From Marinobacter salarius (GTDB lineage Bacteria > Pseudomonadota > Gammaproteobacteria > Pseudomonadales > Oleiphilaceae): 64,000 nt of DNA. This document shows, piece after piece, positions 9,710 to 18,192 of the stretch. The notes below the pieces were generated by a model. That model saw nothing but the letters and a program-made list of their open reading frames with translations. It was not told the DNA's origin and ran no database searches. The stretch is taken from positions 1,178,001 to 1,242,000 of the forward strand of contig CP007152.1 in NCBI GenBank assembly GCA_000831005.1. Reading direction: 5' to 3'. The translations under genes and the position numbers were made by a program. Numbering within the stretch: position 1 is the first letter of the stretch; each line of letters starts with the position of its first letter.

Positions 9710-10312
9710 ATGCGACATCTTAAACTCACCATTGCACTACTGGTTTCCATGTGCCTGCCGGCCATGGCAAGCGCGGCAATGATCTCTGCCAGCTATCAGG
9801 TCAACCTGAATGATTCAGACCCCGGACTGGTTGTTGGTTCTGCAGACTATGCAGACAACCCGTTTTCTTTCGATCTGAATGCCGGTGAAAGTACGACCTT
9901 TAATCTGTTCAAAATCTGGACGACTGAAGGCACGGTCAACAGCGATGACAAAGTCGCCAAACCGATTTCCGTCGATTTCAACTTCACAGCACCGGAACTG
10001 ATGAGTGGCTCTGTCAACGGGAACACCTCCGGAGATTCCGTGCTCTTTGGCTTCTACCAGGAAGGTGTGTTGTCCTGGAACGGTTCGCTTGACCTGGTGT
10101 TTGGCGCACTGGGCGATGGTCTGCTTCGTGTATCCCTCTTCGACACCACTTTTAACGAAGGCATCTTTGGGCTGGGCAGCTACGGCTCCAAGGTTAAGGC
10201 AAAGGTCGAACTGATTTCTGAAGCCAGCGAAGTACCAGAACCAGGTACCCTGGCCATCCTGAGCCTCGGCCTTCTCGGTATGGGGCTGCGTGCCCGCCGC
10301 CGTTCAGCCTGA
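9710..10312 (+). CDS. PEP-CTERM sorting domain protein
   Basis: Exported protein of 200 residues from ATG at 9710 behind GGGAGC; an upstream ATG at 9680 has no ribosome site. The N-terminus MRHLKLTIALLVSMCLPAMA is a signal peptide. The body is a beta-rich, low-lysine domain typical of exosortase substrates. The C-terminus has the full sorting signal: VPEPGTLAILSLGLLGMG as motif plus membrane helix, then the basic tail RARRRSA. Exosortase/EpsH systems cut at PEP and hand the protein to the surface or matrix. No exosortase is in the window, so the sorting enzyme must be elsewhere. The body resembles no family I recognise. Confidence 0.88.
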   Translation: MRHLKLTIALLVSMCLPAMASAAMISASYQVNLNDSDPGLVVGSADYADNPFSFDLNAGESTTFNLFKIWTTEGTVNSDDKVAKPISVDFNFTAPELMSGSVNGNTSGDSVLFGFYQEGVLSWNGSLDLVFGALGDGLLRVSLFDTTFNEGIFGLGSYGSKVKAKVELISEASEVPEPGTLAILSLGLLGMGLRARRRSA

Positions 10313-10346
10313 ACGGTTGCGTTTAGTATCCTGACAGTTGAACGAT

Positions 10347-10380
10347 AAAATGGGGTCAGAGCTTGCTCTGACCCCATTTT
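10347..10380. terminator. Perfect palindromic bidirectional terminator
   Basis: A 16-bp perfect stem (10347-10362 with 10365-10380, AAAATGGGGTCAGAGC and its complement) with a TT loop, flanked by A-run and T-run so that both strands read stem plus U-tract. It sits between two convergent genes (PEP-CTERM, plus; aspartoacylase family, minus), ideal for terminating both. The TGGGGTCAGAGC palindrome recurs in many Gammaproteobacterial genomes as far as I recall. Confidence 0.85.
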
Positions 10381-11843
10381 TTATTCTCCCGGCACTTCCG
10401 CTTCTGTGCCGACGTGATAGGCCGCAAAACCGGCCATGACCACCTGATCCACCGCCATGCCGATAATTCGGCCGCTGCTGCGGGCGCGGATGGGATGCTG
10501 GGCGTTGGTGATGGGATCCGAAACATAACCCAGGATTTCACCTTCAGAAACCTTGGCCCCCAGCTTGGTTTCGCTGAACAGAATGCCGCCGTGTTCGGCC
10601 CGTATCCACTCGGAATCGTAATAGACGGGTTCCGGATCTCCCCAGACGAACATCCTTGAAATCATGCCTTCCTTGTCCATCAGGCTGGTCAGGCTGTTCA
10701 CCCCGGCCTTGATCTGGTGCTCCTGGATCCGAAGTGATTCACCCGCCTCCATGGTGACGGACCGGATACCGGCTTCGACAGCGGCGTGACGAAGCATGCC
10801 GGTGGTGCCGGTGCTGTGAACGACTGCCATGCGGTCAAATCCACGGGTGAGTTCCGCCACTTCCGGGTTATTCATGTCCGCACGCAGTTGGGGCAGGTTG
10901 GTGCGCTTGAGAGACCCGGTGTGGATATCCACCAACATGTCGCAATGACGGATTACGTTCTCGAACAGCGAGTGGGCAATGCGGTCCGCCAGGCTGCCAT
11001 CGGTGCTGCCGGGGAAGTGACGATTGAGGTCACGGCGGTCGGGCAGGTAGCGGCTGCCTTGCTGGAAACCCGGCAGGTTGACGATGGGAATGCCGATCAC
11101 CCGGCCGGAGAGCTTGTCTGGCTCCAGGTCGTACATGGTGCGGCGGATGATCTCGATGCCGTTGAGTTCATCACCGTGAACGGCACCGGTCAGGCATAGG
11201 TTAGGGCCGGGTTTGGAGCCATTGACCACCAGAACCGGTGTTGGTTGCGACAGGCCGGCAATCTGGATGGCAGGGGACCAGGCCAGGCGAGTCGACGTTC
11301 CGGGCAGAACCTCGGCACCGAGCATTTTCAGGCTGGTGGCCTTTTCGGGTTCCGTCACCTCAGCAGACTCTTCCACGCCGTTTTCATCGGTCGCCGTTGC
11401 GGGGTCTGCGCCCTGGGCAGTGGGTTTGGCTGATCCGCCGTTGCGTCGGGCTTCGAAGGTTCGGGCTCCGAAGTCTTCGACTCCGCTGGTTCAGCGGGCT
11501 TTGGAGGCGGCGCCACCTCCTTTAAATCAACATTGGGGGCCACTTCTTCCACGGCCGGTTCTGCCGTGGAATCTGGTGTTTTATCCTGTGAGGCGAGCTC
11601 CTCATCGGATTTCTGAGTGGTGTCTGCTTTACCGCTATTCTTTTTCGGTTCAGACGAGCGCAAGGGTTCCGAATGCTCGACATCCTCAACACTCTCGTCC
11701 TCGGCAAGCTCCGCGACGAGCATCTCCGTGTTATCGGAGTCATCGGACTTGTTTGCGTAGACGGCAGGGATTGCGACCAGGCTGCCAGTCAGGGTAAACA
11801 TCAGGCCAGCGCGAAACAGATGTGTCAGCCAGCGATACAGCAT
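10381..11843 (-). CDS. Succinylglutamate desuccinylase/aspartoacylase-family protein with exported N-terminal extension (one frameshift)
   Basis: Zinc carboxypeptidase-like amidohydrolase (AstE/AspA family). The catalytic part shows TGAVHGDELNG and DIHTGS (zinc ligands His, Glu and His) and the substrate motif DLNRHFPGSTDG, followed by a C-terminal lipoyl-like beta barrel (LGAKVSEGEILGYVSDP). Upstream in another frame, from ATG at 11843 behind GAGAGGA, is a hydrophobic leader (LFRAGLMFTLTGSLVAIPAV) and a long acidic, Pro/Ala/Glu-rich linker. The open frames meet at 11355-11470. One restored base gives 487 residues without overlap, so I read one gene: leader, flexible linker, hydrolase. The alternative is two genes, a small acidic secreted protein and a 331-residue cytoplasmic hydrolase. 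If the fusion is right the hydrolase works outside the cytoplasm, which is unusual. Confidence 0.72.
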
Positions 11844-12064
11844 AATTCCTCTCGAGTCTTCAGCCAGTTTGAGGCTCGTTGTCCGATCTGTGAAAACGGT
11901 ACAAGGATAGAGACCCCATTGTTTCATGAATACGGCTGTGACAAAGGTTTAATGCCACTTTCATGAACTCGTTGTGTAATTCCGCAAAATGACCTATTCA
12001 AAGAGGTTACAGGATGCGGATTGCAGTTCTGTATCCGTTATACGTTCGATGGAGGATAAACTGT

Positions 12065-12223
12065 ATGGATCTTTTGCGAGTTCTGGTTGCGATTTTGTTA
12101 CCGCCGTTGGGCGTCTTTTTACAGGTGGGGATTGGCAAACACTTCTGGATCAACATCCTGTTGACGATTCTCGGTTACATTCCCGGTATCGTGCACGCCG
12201 TCTGGATCATCGCGAAAAAATAG
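12065..12223 (+). CDS. Pmp3/YqaE-family small membrane protein
   Basis: Short hydrophobic protein of 52 residues from ATG at 12065, preceded by a strong GGAGGAT ribosome site. It has two membrane helices with the family core LLPPLGVFLQVG and ILLTILGYIPGIVHAVW. Pmp3 (UPF0057) proteins are stress-linked plasma membrane proteolipids that influence membrane potential and cation leak. The frame is open further upstream but without a ribosome site. It is monocistronic, ending just before a terminator shared with the convergent MBL gene. Confidence 0.9.
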   Translation: MDLLRVLVAILLPPLGVFLQVGIGKHFWINILLTILGYIPGIVHAVWIIAKK

Positions 12224-12262
12224 GCCGCCCCTGAGCAGGAACCAAGTGTCTGTGAGGGGCGG
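12215..12262 (-). terminator. Intrinsic terminator of the MBL gene
   Basis: Read on the minus strand, an 8-bp GC stem (12262-12255 pairing with 12232-12225, CCGCCCCT/AGGGGCGG, extendable with mismatches) is followed by TATTTTTT at 12222-12215. It overlaps the last codons of the convergent Pmp3 gene. Confidence 0.7.
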
Positions 12263-12265
12263 GCT

Positions 12266-13252
12266 TCAAATGTCGGGAGTGGTGCGCCAGATGTCGCCTT
12301 CTCGCGCAGCCCGGCCATCTGCCTCCAGTTTTAGCAGGTGCGCCAGCGCGGAGCGGGCGGCGACGCCATGGATCGCCGCTGGAACATCGTCATAGGCCTT
12401 TGCGGTCAGATCTTTCAGGCTGGCCGGGGCGAGGCTTTTCAGCACCCTGACAACCTTGTGCTCCCGTGCCAGACGATGCGTGATGAGATAATCGATCACC
12501 GATTCGGGGCGTGCCATCAGGAAACCGTGGGCAGGCGCTATGTAACGCACGGACTCGGCCAGCAGGTCGTACAGCGACTCCAGGTAGGCCTTCATGTCAC
12601 CGTCTGGCGGATTAATGACCACGGTGGAGCCCTGCATGATGTGGTCTCCGGAAAATAGCAGCTCTTGTTCCAGGAGCAGATAGCAAAGATGGTTGGAGGC
12701 ATGCCCCGGGGTGTGAAGGGTTTTTAGTGTGCCGGCTTCGGTGGCAATCAGGTCGCCATTCACCGGCTCTACATCTGGGGAAAACGTCTGGTCCTGGGCT
12801 GGGCCCGCCGGAGCCGGCTGGCCGTAGACACGACAGCCGGTTCTGGCTTTCAGTGCCACTGTTGCTGGCGAGTGGTCCTGGTGGGTGTGAGTGACAACAA
12901 CCTGATCAATCGCTCCACCAGTGAGTGCCAGAATGCGCTCAACATGTATTGCGTCGTCCGGGCCGGGGTCCAGTACCGTAAACCGTTTGTGGCCAAGCAC
13001 ATAGGTGTTGGTGCCGGGGCCGGTCATCATTCCCGGGTTTGGAGCTGTCAGGCGAACCACACCGGCCGCCACCTCCACTGGTTCCCCGGGAACAATGTCC
13101 GCGTGTGTAGAGCCTGCACCCTCCGGGTCCAGCTTGACCGCTTCGTCATATGCGGGTGCCCCCGGCTCCAGCATCGTGGTCCTGTCTTTCTTGACCGCCG
13201 GCCACGGCTTGTTGGGATAGGGCTCCGGCGGATTAGCATGGACATAGCGCAT
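12266..13252 (-). CDS. MBL-fold hydrolase (LACTB2-like), probably the C-terminal half of a NUDIX-MBL fusion
   Basis: Metallo-beta-lactamase fold hydrolase. The core shows TAPNPGMMTGPGTNTYVLG, the metal motif THTHQDH, TLHTPGHASNHLCYLL, FSGDHIM and the late histidine in APAHGF, followed by a winged-helix-like C-terminus (RSALAHLLKLEADGR) as in LACTB2-type RNases/hydrolases. The open frame begins with MRYVHANPPEPYPNKPW at 13252, which looks like the middle of a protein: the preceding NUDIX gene flows into it if two lost bases are restored (near 13340 and 13254), giving one 545-residue product. RNase versus small-molecule hydrolase activity cannot be decided here. Confidence 0.85.
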   Translation of the reverse strand: MRYVHANPPEPYPNKPWPAVKKDRTTMLEPGAPAYDEAVKLDPEGAGSTHADIVPGEPVEVAAGVVRLTAPNPGMMTGPGTNTYVLGHKRFTVLDPGPDDAIHVERILALTGGAIDQVVVTHTHQDHSPATVALKARTGCRVYGQPAPAGPAQDQTFSPDVEPVNGDLIATEAGTLKTLHTPGHASNHLCYLLLEQELLFSGDHIMQGSTVVINPPDGDMKAYLESLYDLLAESVRYIAPAHGFLMARPESVIDYLITHRLAREHKVVRVLKSLAPASLKDLTAKAYDDVPAAIHGVAARSALAHLLKLEADGRAAREGDIWRTTPDI

Positions 13253-13310
13253 GAGGCTTCCGTGGTGCCGAACTCCGCCAGTATCCGCAGCGTCCCAATG
13301 GTTGGTAACC

Positions 13311-13901
13311 CTAGCAGGCGGCGGCCACTGCGATGATCTTCCAGGCTTCCGCCGGGCTCAGCCAGACGTGGTCAATGGTTTCATTGCCGTCATGACTTGC
13401 CCGTTGCCCTTCCGGTGCCACTGCAATGAAGAAGCGGGTATCAAAGCGCCGGGGAGGTCCCGGCGGTGTCACCCAGTGCCCGAGGTAGCCCAGACGGTCC
13501 AGGGGAATGGTGAGGTTATAGCGATGGCACAGTTCCGCCAGGGTTAACTCACCTTTAAACAGAGCTTCGCGGTCGCTGTGAATGGGATGGTCCTGAGTCA
13601 GCGCAGCCCCTTTTTCATCAACGGCTAACAGAATGCCGGCTTCCTCAAAACACTCCCGGACAGCCGCAAGCATGTAGTCGGCGCCACCCTCATCCATGGC
13701 CATTGTCTGGCTGATTTCAGTGTCAGCCCGCCCGATTGCGTGGGCCCGCCCATTGTTTTCCTGATCGTCGACAGAACCACCGGGAAAGACAAAATAGCCC
13801 GGCATGAATACCGCGTCCCAGGTTCGTTGCAGCAACAGTATTTTCGGACCTTCGTCGGTGTCTTTGGTCAAAACCAGCGTAGCAGCAGGGCGAATATCCA
13901 T
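13311..13901 (-). CDS. NUDIX hydrolase domain (NUDT19-like), frameshifted at its C-terminus
   Basis: NUDIX pyrophosphohydrolase domain. Residues MDIRPAATLVLTKD open the fold; FPGGSVDDQE and, after an insertion of about 40 residues, AAVRECFEEAGILL give the split Nudix box that holds the Mg-binding glutamates. The insertion between the two halves is typical of NUDT19-type CoA or nucleotide diphosphatases. The frame ends in the unnatural tail WKIIAVAAAC. Restoring one base near 13340 continues the fold with DHRSGRRLLGLPTIGTLRIL and leads straight into the MBL protein downstream. The most likely gene is therefore 12266-13901, one two-domain hydrolase. Confidence 0.85.
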   Translation of the reverse strand: MDIRPAATLVLTKDTDEGPKILLLQRTWDAVFMPGYFVFPGGSVDDQENNGRAHAIGRADTEISQTMAMDEGGADYMLAAVRECFEEAGILLAVDEKGAALTQDHPIHSDREALFKGELTLAELCHRYNLTIPLDRLGYLGHWVTPPGPPRRFDTRFFIAVAPEGQRASHDGNETIDHVWLSPAEAWKIIAVAAAC

Positions 13902-13949
13902 GGAGTGTCCGTTGTTTTCACATAGTGGTGCGCGCCAGATTCCTGAGCG

Positions 13950-14053
13950 GGGATCGGGATGGCCTTTTCAAAACTGTGCGGAGCCATGGATGGCGGAGCC
14001 CAAGCGTCACATGGATGTGCTTGAGCGTGTTTTGAAAAGGCCATCCCTATCCC
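13950..14053 (+). repeat. Palindromic repeat copy 1 (core plus private stem)
   Basis: Outer stem 13950-13974 pairs with 14029-14053 (25 bp, one mismatch). Core 13975-14028 begins TGTGCGGAGCCATGGATGG and ends GAGCGT, with inner hairpins at GCCATGGATGGC and CACATGGATGTG. It lies between the divergent NUDIX and thioesterase genes, 48 bases from the NUDIX start. It is one of six copies, all between 13.9 and 30.1 kb. Confidence 0.9.
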
Positions 14054-14189
14054 TGCGACTCTAAAGCCAGACGCGCCGAAAATAACTCCCAAGATAACCA
14101 ATGTGCGGTCTGCTGTCTCGGGGTGTCGGCATGGTTACAACCAAGTATCATTGGGTTTACAGAAAATTCCCCCACACAGGAACGCCGAC

Positions 14190-14618
14190 TTGGCTCGCAT
14201 CAAGCTCTCTTTTCCGGATAACGCCTTTTATTTTGAAACCAAGATGCCGGTTCGGATCACCGATATCAATGGAGCCAACCATCTGGGAAACGATGCGTTA
14301 ATCTCCATGCTGTCTGAAGCCAGGGCACAATTCCTGGTGAACTATGGTGTCGAGGAAGCCGACAAAAACGGCGTGGGTATTATCGTGACCGACCTGGCAA
14401 CGATGTACCAATCGGAATCGTTCTTTCCGGAGATGCTCCGCTTTGAAGTGGGGCTGATGGACTTCAACAAATACGGCGGGGATTTCGTATTCCGCGTAAC
14501 CAAGGCGGAGAGCGGTCAACCCGTGGCCCTGGCCAAGTACGGTTTCGTGTTCTTCAATTACCAGCGCAAATCGGTTGTGCCGATGCCAGAGAGTTTCCGC
14601 GCACGCTTCGGCGATTAG
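14190..14618 (+). CDS. Acyl-CoA thioesterase, hotdog fold (4HBT)
   Basis: Hotdog-fold thioesterase of 4HBT type, about 142 residues. MPVRITDINGANHLGNDALI carries the catalytic-region aspartate and the N-H-x-x-N pattern common in this family, and VEEADKNGVGIIVTDLATM and FFPEMLRFEVGLMDF follow as the long helix and sheet. There is no ATG near the expected N-terminus. I chose the TTG at 14190 (MARIKLSFPDNAFYF), which has AGGAACG eight bases upstream. The frame is open from 14103, but that part lies next to repeat copy 1 and looks non-coding. The substrate is unknown. It is convergent with the MATE gene, ends four bases apart. Confidence 0.85.
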   Translation: MARIKLSFPDNAFYFETKMPVRITDINGANHLGNDALISMLSEARAQFLVNYGVEEADKNGVGIIVTDLATMYQSESFFPEMLRFEVGLMDFNKYGGDFVFRVTKAESGQPVALAKYGFVFFNYQRKSVVPMPESFRARFGD

Positions 14619-14621
14619 TAT

Positions 14622-15943
14622 TTAGTCCTGGAGTGCCAGCTTTCGGATGCCTTGCCGGTAGAACAGGTAGGCCATGACACCTGCCATCAGATTGCCAACC
14701 AGCGCACCGCTCATCAGGCCGTTGATACCGCCGAGCTGTGAGCCGAGCCAAAGCAGCGGCAGAAAGCAAAGGAATAACCGCAGGACCGACACCAGCAGCG
14801 CCCGCATGGCAAGCCCCAGCGCATTGCACACCGACACCATCAGCATGCAGATGCCCAGGCCGGTATAGCTCAGCGGCACCCGAACCAGATAACTGCCCAA
14901 CACATCGCTGACGGCGCGATCGCTGGTAAACAGCTCTGAGACCACTCCTGACGCTAAAAGCCAGATCAATCCAATGGCCAGTTGCCACACCACCACAAAA
15001 CGAACCGCCAATCGCACGAGAACGCGAATCCGCGCAAGCTCACCGGCCCCAAGCATGCGGCCAATCATGGGCGGCATCGACATGGTCAGTGCCAGCACCA
15101 CCACTATGGAGAAGAACTCGAGGCGAGTGCCCAGGCCCCAGGCCGCGACGGCGGCGGAGCCAAAACCAGCCACCATGCGGTCGCGAACATGGCCGAGGCT
15201 GGCGGCATCAGCTGGCTGACCATAGCCGGCGCCATGATGCCATTCAGTTGTTTCAGTGCCTTGCCGAGGGCCAGCTGGGAAAGGTCGAAGCGTATCCAGC
15301 CAGAGCGCAGCAGTTTGGGGTAGATAAACAGGCAACCGATACCGAAGGCGGTCACGGTTGCCAGGGCAGCGCCTTGCAGGCCCCACCCGAAAACGAAGAT
15401 GTACAACGGGTCCAGGGCGATGTTTGCCACGCTGGTGGCGACCATCATATAGCCAGGGAGTTTGGTGTCGCCGTGGGAGCGGCACACGCTGTAGCCAAAG
15501 TAGAGCATGGCGCCGGTCCAGGCGGAGAGTAGCCAGGGTATCCAGTAACTGCGGATCAGCGGCAGCAGGCTCTGTTCGGCACCCAGGCCAGCCATAATCT
15601 GGGTTTGCAGCAGCCAGAGGGCGATACACAGGATAATCACCAGAGTGGCGCCCACGGTGACGACGAGACCGCCCAGGCGTTCAGCACGGAGTTGGTCGCC
15701 GGCGCCTAGCGTTCTGGAGATGATGGCGGTGGTGGCGATGCCAAGGCCCACCTGCAGGCCGATGATGAGCTGCTGCATGGGCAGTGTGAAGCCCAGTGCC
15801 GCCAGTGGGTCGCGGCCGAGTTGGCCAATAAAGGCGCTGTCGACGAGTTGGAAGGTCATCAGTGACAGTACGCCGAAGAGCATGGGCCAGGTCATGGTGA
15901 ACAACTGGCGCGGCAGGCTGGCTTGTGGGGTGGCGTTCGTCAC
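14622..15943 (-). CDS. MATE-family efflux protein (one frameshift)
   Basis: Multidrug and toxin extrusion family exporter, twelve helices, driven by Na+ or H+. The N-terminal half (MTNATPQASLPRQLFTMTWP, MTFQLVDSAFIGQLG, MQQLIIGLQVGLGIATTAII) and the C-terminal half (AAWGLGTRLEFFSIVVVLAL, GINGLMSGALVGNLMAGVMA) lie in different frames that meet near 15178 (AMFATA then MVAGFGSAAV). Restoring one base yields 440 residues, standard for MATE. Its start at 15943 is 68 bases from repeat copy 2. It is transcribed away from tpx. Confidence 0.9.
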
Positions 15944-16010
15944 GTTGGTGGCTTCTGTTCCAGGTGTTTTGCTTGGTGGGCGATTTTAGCAGTTATCGGT
16001 TTGTGAGTGG

Positions 16011-16121
16011 GTGCAAAGGCCGGGGCGCCTTCCCCAGACACGCCGTGAACCCATCCATGGGGGCTCGGCATTGCCATCCCTGGCAATGCACGGTCTGGGG
16101 AAGGCGCCCCGGCCTTCGCAC
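16011..16121 (-). repeat. Palindromic repeat copy 2 (core plus private stem)
   Basis: Outer stem 16011-16039 pairs with 16093-16121 (29 bp, one mismatch). Core 16040-16092, on the minus strand, begins CGTGCATTGCCAGGGATGG and ends CACGGCGT, with inner hairpins TTGCCAGGGATGGCAA and CCCATGGATGGG. It lies between tpx and the MATE gene. It shares its core subtype with copy 5. Confidence 0.9.
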
Positions 16122-16163
16122 ATCAATTACGGAGTCGCTTTCAGTAACTCGGAGTGCTGGGAA

Positions 16164-16661
16164 TCAAAGCGCCGAAAGAGCGGCTTCGTAATTCGGTTCT
16201 TCCTTGATTTCACCAACCAGCTCACTGTGCAGAACCTTGTTGTTCTCGTCCAGAACCACCACCGCGCGGGAGGTCAGGCCAGCAAGTGGGCCGTCCTGGA
16301 TGGCAACACCGTAATCTTCCTGGAAGCTGTAGTTTCGGAAGCTGGAAAGGGTAGTGACATTTTCCAGGCCTTCGGCACCACAGAATCGACCGGCGGCGAA
16401 GGGCAGGTCGGCAGAAATGACCAGCACCACCGTGTTGTCCAGGCTGCTGGCTTTTTCATTGAACTTACGGGTGGAGGTGGCGCAGGTCGGGGTGTCTACA
16501 CTGGGGACAATATTCAGAACTTTGCGCTTACCAGCCCAATTGTCGAGGGTGACGTCTTCCAGGCCCTGAGTGGTTAGGGTGAAGTTGGGGGCGGTGTCGC
16601 CGGTTTGCGGAAGGGTGCCGCTCACGGTGATTGGATTGCCGCCGAGTGTGACGTTGCTCAT
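16164..16661 (-). CDS. tpx: Thiol peroxidase
   Basis: Atypical 2-Cys peroxiredoxin (Tpx), 165 residues, reducing hydrogen peroxide and alkyl hydroperoxides with thioredoxin. The peroxidatic cysteine is in [15 protein letters not shown] and the resolving cysteine in [14 protein letters not shown], with the usual Tpx spacing. The N-terminus [19 protein letters not shown] is typical. ATG at 16661 follows AGGGAGTTC. It is a lone gene with palindromic repeat copy 2 just downstream. Confidence 0.96.
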   Translation of the reverse strand: MSNVTLGGNPITVSGTLPQTGDTAPNFTLTTQGLEDVTLDNWAGKRKVLNIVPSVDTPTCATSTRKFNEKASSLDNTVVLVISADLPFAAGRFCGAEGLENVTTLSSFRNYSFQEDYGVAIQDGPLAGLTSRAVVVLDENNKVLHSELVGEIKEEPNYEAALSAL

Positions 16662-16763
16662 TTGGAACTCCCTGATACTGGTCTAATGGATTTGTGTTTA
16701 ACAGCTTACTCTGTGTAGCCCATTTTGGATGTTTTTTCATCCGGGAGTCGAGTTAAGTTGGTT

Positions 16764-17969
16764 TCAGGCGGGCTCAAATCCGGGAGCCGGATGACGCTGG
16801 ACCATTAGCAGGTAGCTGCCGAGGGCCGCAATGGCGCAGGCAGCGATGATGCCCGCCATCACCAGTGACGTGCCGTCGTGGAAGTGCCCCACGAGAGCAC
16901 CCACAATGGCTGCAACCACCATCTGGGTGAAGCCGAACAGTGCGGAGGCCGAACCGGCCATTTGGGGAAAATTAGCCAGGGCCCCGGCCATGGTCTGAGG
17001 CAGGACCATGCCCACACCGACCATAAACAACGCTTGTGGCAGCACCACTGCCCATACGTTGTAAACCTGCGAGGCTGCCAGTGCGGCCATGAAGCCGCCA
17101 CCGATAACCGATATCGTCAGGCCTCGCACCAGTATCTGATCTGGCGTAAACGAGCGGCCCAGGCGGATGGCCGTGAGGTTGCCGCCAATATAACCGGCCA
17201 CGATACAGGCGAAGAACAGACCGAAGTGCTGGGGTTCCACGCCCAGGAAATCAATCAGCACGAACGACGAGCCTGACAGGAACGCAAATAGGCCGGCGAA
17301 GGTCAGGGAGTTGGTCAGGGTGTAGCCCAGGAAGCTGATGTCCGAGGCGATTGCCCGGTAGTTCTTCCACAGGCTGCTAACGCGAAGGGATTGCCGGTTT
17401 TCCGGGCGCATCGGCTCGGGAATACCCACTGCAACCACCACAGCCATGATGAGCGCATAGCCACCCAGTGCCAGAAAAATTGACGACCAGCCCAGGCTGA
17501 CCACCATAAAACCGCCGAGAGTTGGTGCAACAGCGGGTGCCAGGGCCATGATGCTGGCCAGAATAGCCATGATTTTTGCGGCGTCCCGTGGGGAATAGAT
17601 ATCCCGTACGGCTGCTCGGCCCAGCACTGGACCGGCCGAGCCGCCAAGCGCTTGCAGGAAGCGGCACAGGATCAGTGTTTCAATATTGGTCGCAAGAGCA
17701 CAAACAACGCTGGCGATCGCAAACAGCAGGAATCCGCCAATCATGATGGGCTTACGCCCGAACCGGTCCGCCAGCGGGCCGCAGACCAATTGGGCCAGGG
17801 CGAACCCGACCATGTAGATGCTCAGCGTAAGCTGTACTTGACCTGTATTGGCCGAGAGCGCCTCTCCCATGGCGGGCAAGGCAGGCAGGTACATATCAAT
17901 CGCCAGCGGCCCGAGGGCGACAGCGGCTGCCAATAGTATCGTTGTCCATACACTGGTGAGTGCGAGCAT
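16764..17969 (-). CDS. Bcr/CflA-family multidrug efflux MFS transporter
   Basis: Major facilitator of the Bcr/CflA subfamily (DHA1), 401 residues and twelve helices. The opening AVALGPLAIDMYLPALPAM and the motif A stretch LVCGPLADRFGRKPIMIGG are signatures. FLQALGGSAGPVLGRAAVRD is motif C-like. It starts with ATG at 17969; upstream frame extension runs into repeat copy 3 and is rejected. Members export bicyclomycin, chloramphenicol or sulfonamides, but native substrates are mostly unknown. Next to it, in the same direction, is a LysR regulator, a possible but unproven controller. Confidence 0.93.
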   Translation of the reverse strand: MLALTSVWTTILLAAAVALGPLAIDMYLPALPAMGEALSANTGQVQLTLSIYMVGFALAQLVCGPLADRFGRKPIMIGGFLLFAIASVVCALATNIETLILCRFLQALGGSAGPVLGRAAVRDIYSPRDAAKIMAILASIMALAPAVAPTLGGFMVVSLGWSSIFLALGGYALIMAVVVAVGIPEPMRPENRQSLRVSSLWKNYRAIASDISFLGYTLTNSLTFAGLFAFLSGSSFVLIDFLGVEPQHFGLFFACIVAGYIGGNLTAIRLGRSFTPDQILVRGLTISVIGGGFMAALAASQVYNVWAVVLPQALFMVGVGMVLPQTMAGALANFPQMAGSASALFGFTQMVVAAIVGALVGHFHDGTSLVMAGIIAACAIAALGSYLLMVQRHPAPGFEPA

Positions 17970-17996
17970 CACTGATCCCGGAATCTTTGGAGTACG

Positions 17997-18107
17997 GCAC
18001 TGGGTGAGAGCCGGCCTTCTGAAACACGCTGTAAATACATCCCTGTACGCTCGGCTCCGCCATCCATGGCTCCGCACGGTTTCAGAAGGCCGGCTCTCAC
18101 CCAGCGC
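17997..18107 (-). repeat. Palindromic repeat copy 3 (core plus private stem)
   Basis: Outer stem 17997-18025 pairs with 18079-18107 (29 bp, one mismatch). Core 18026-18078, on the minus strand, begins CGTGCGGAGCCATGGATGG and ends TTTACAGCGT; inner hairpins are GCCATGGATGGC and TACAGGGATGTA. It lies between the LysR gene and the Bcr/CflA gene, its edge only 27 bases upstream of the transporter start, so it may be transcribed as leader. Confidence 0.9.
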
Positions 18108-18192
18108 TCAATCTGATATGGGGAGTCTACGCTCGTCCTGTCCTGGGATAACGGCCAGCTATTTCATACAATGTATGAACAAATCAGATGAA

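Noticed and set aside
13804..14064. Open frames through the palindromic repeats, giving peptides such as HPWQCTV or APPSMAPHSF at several loci
   Set aside because: The similar peptides come from translating the repeated DNA core, not from conserved genes; no ribosome sites and the frames stop at the private stems.
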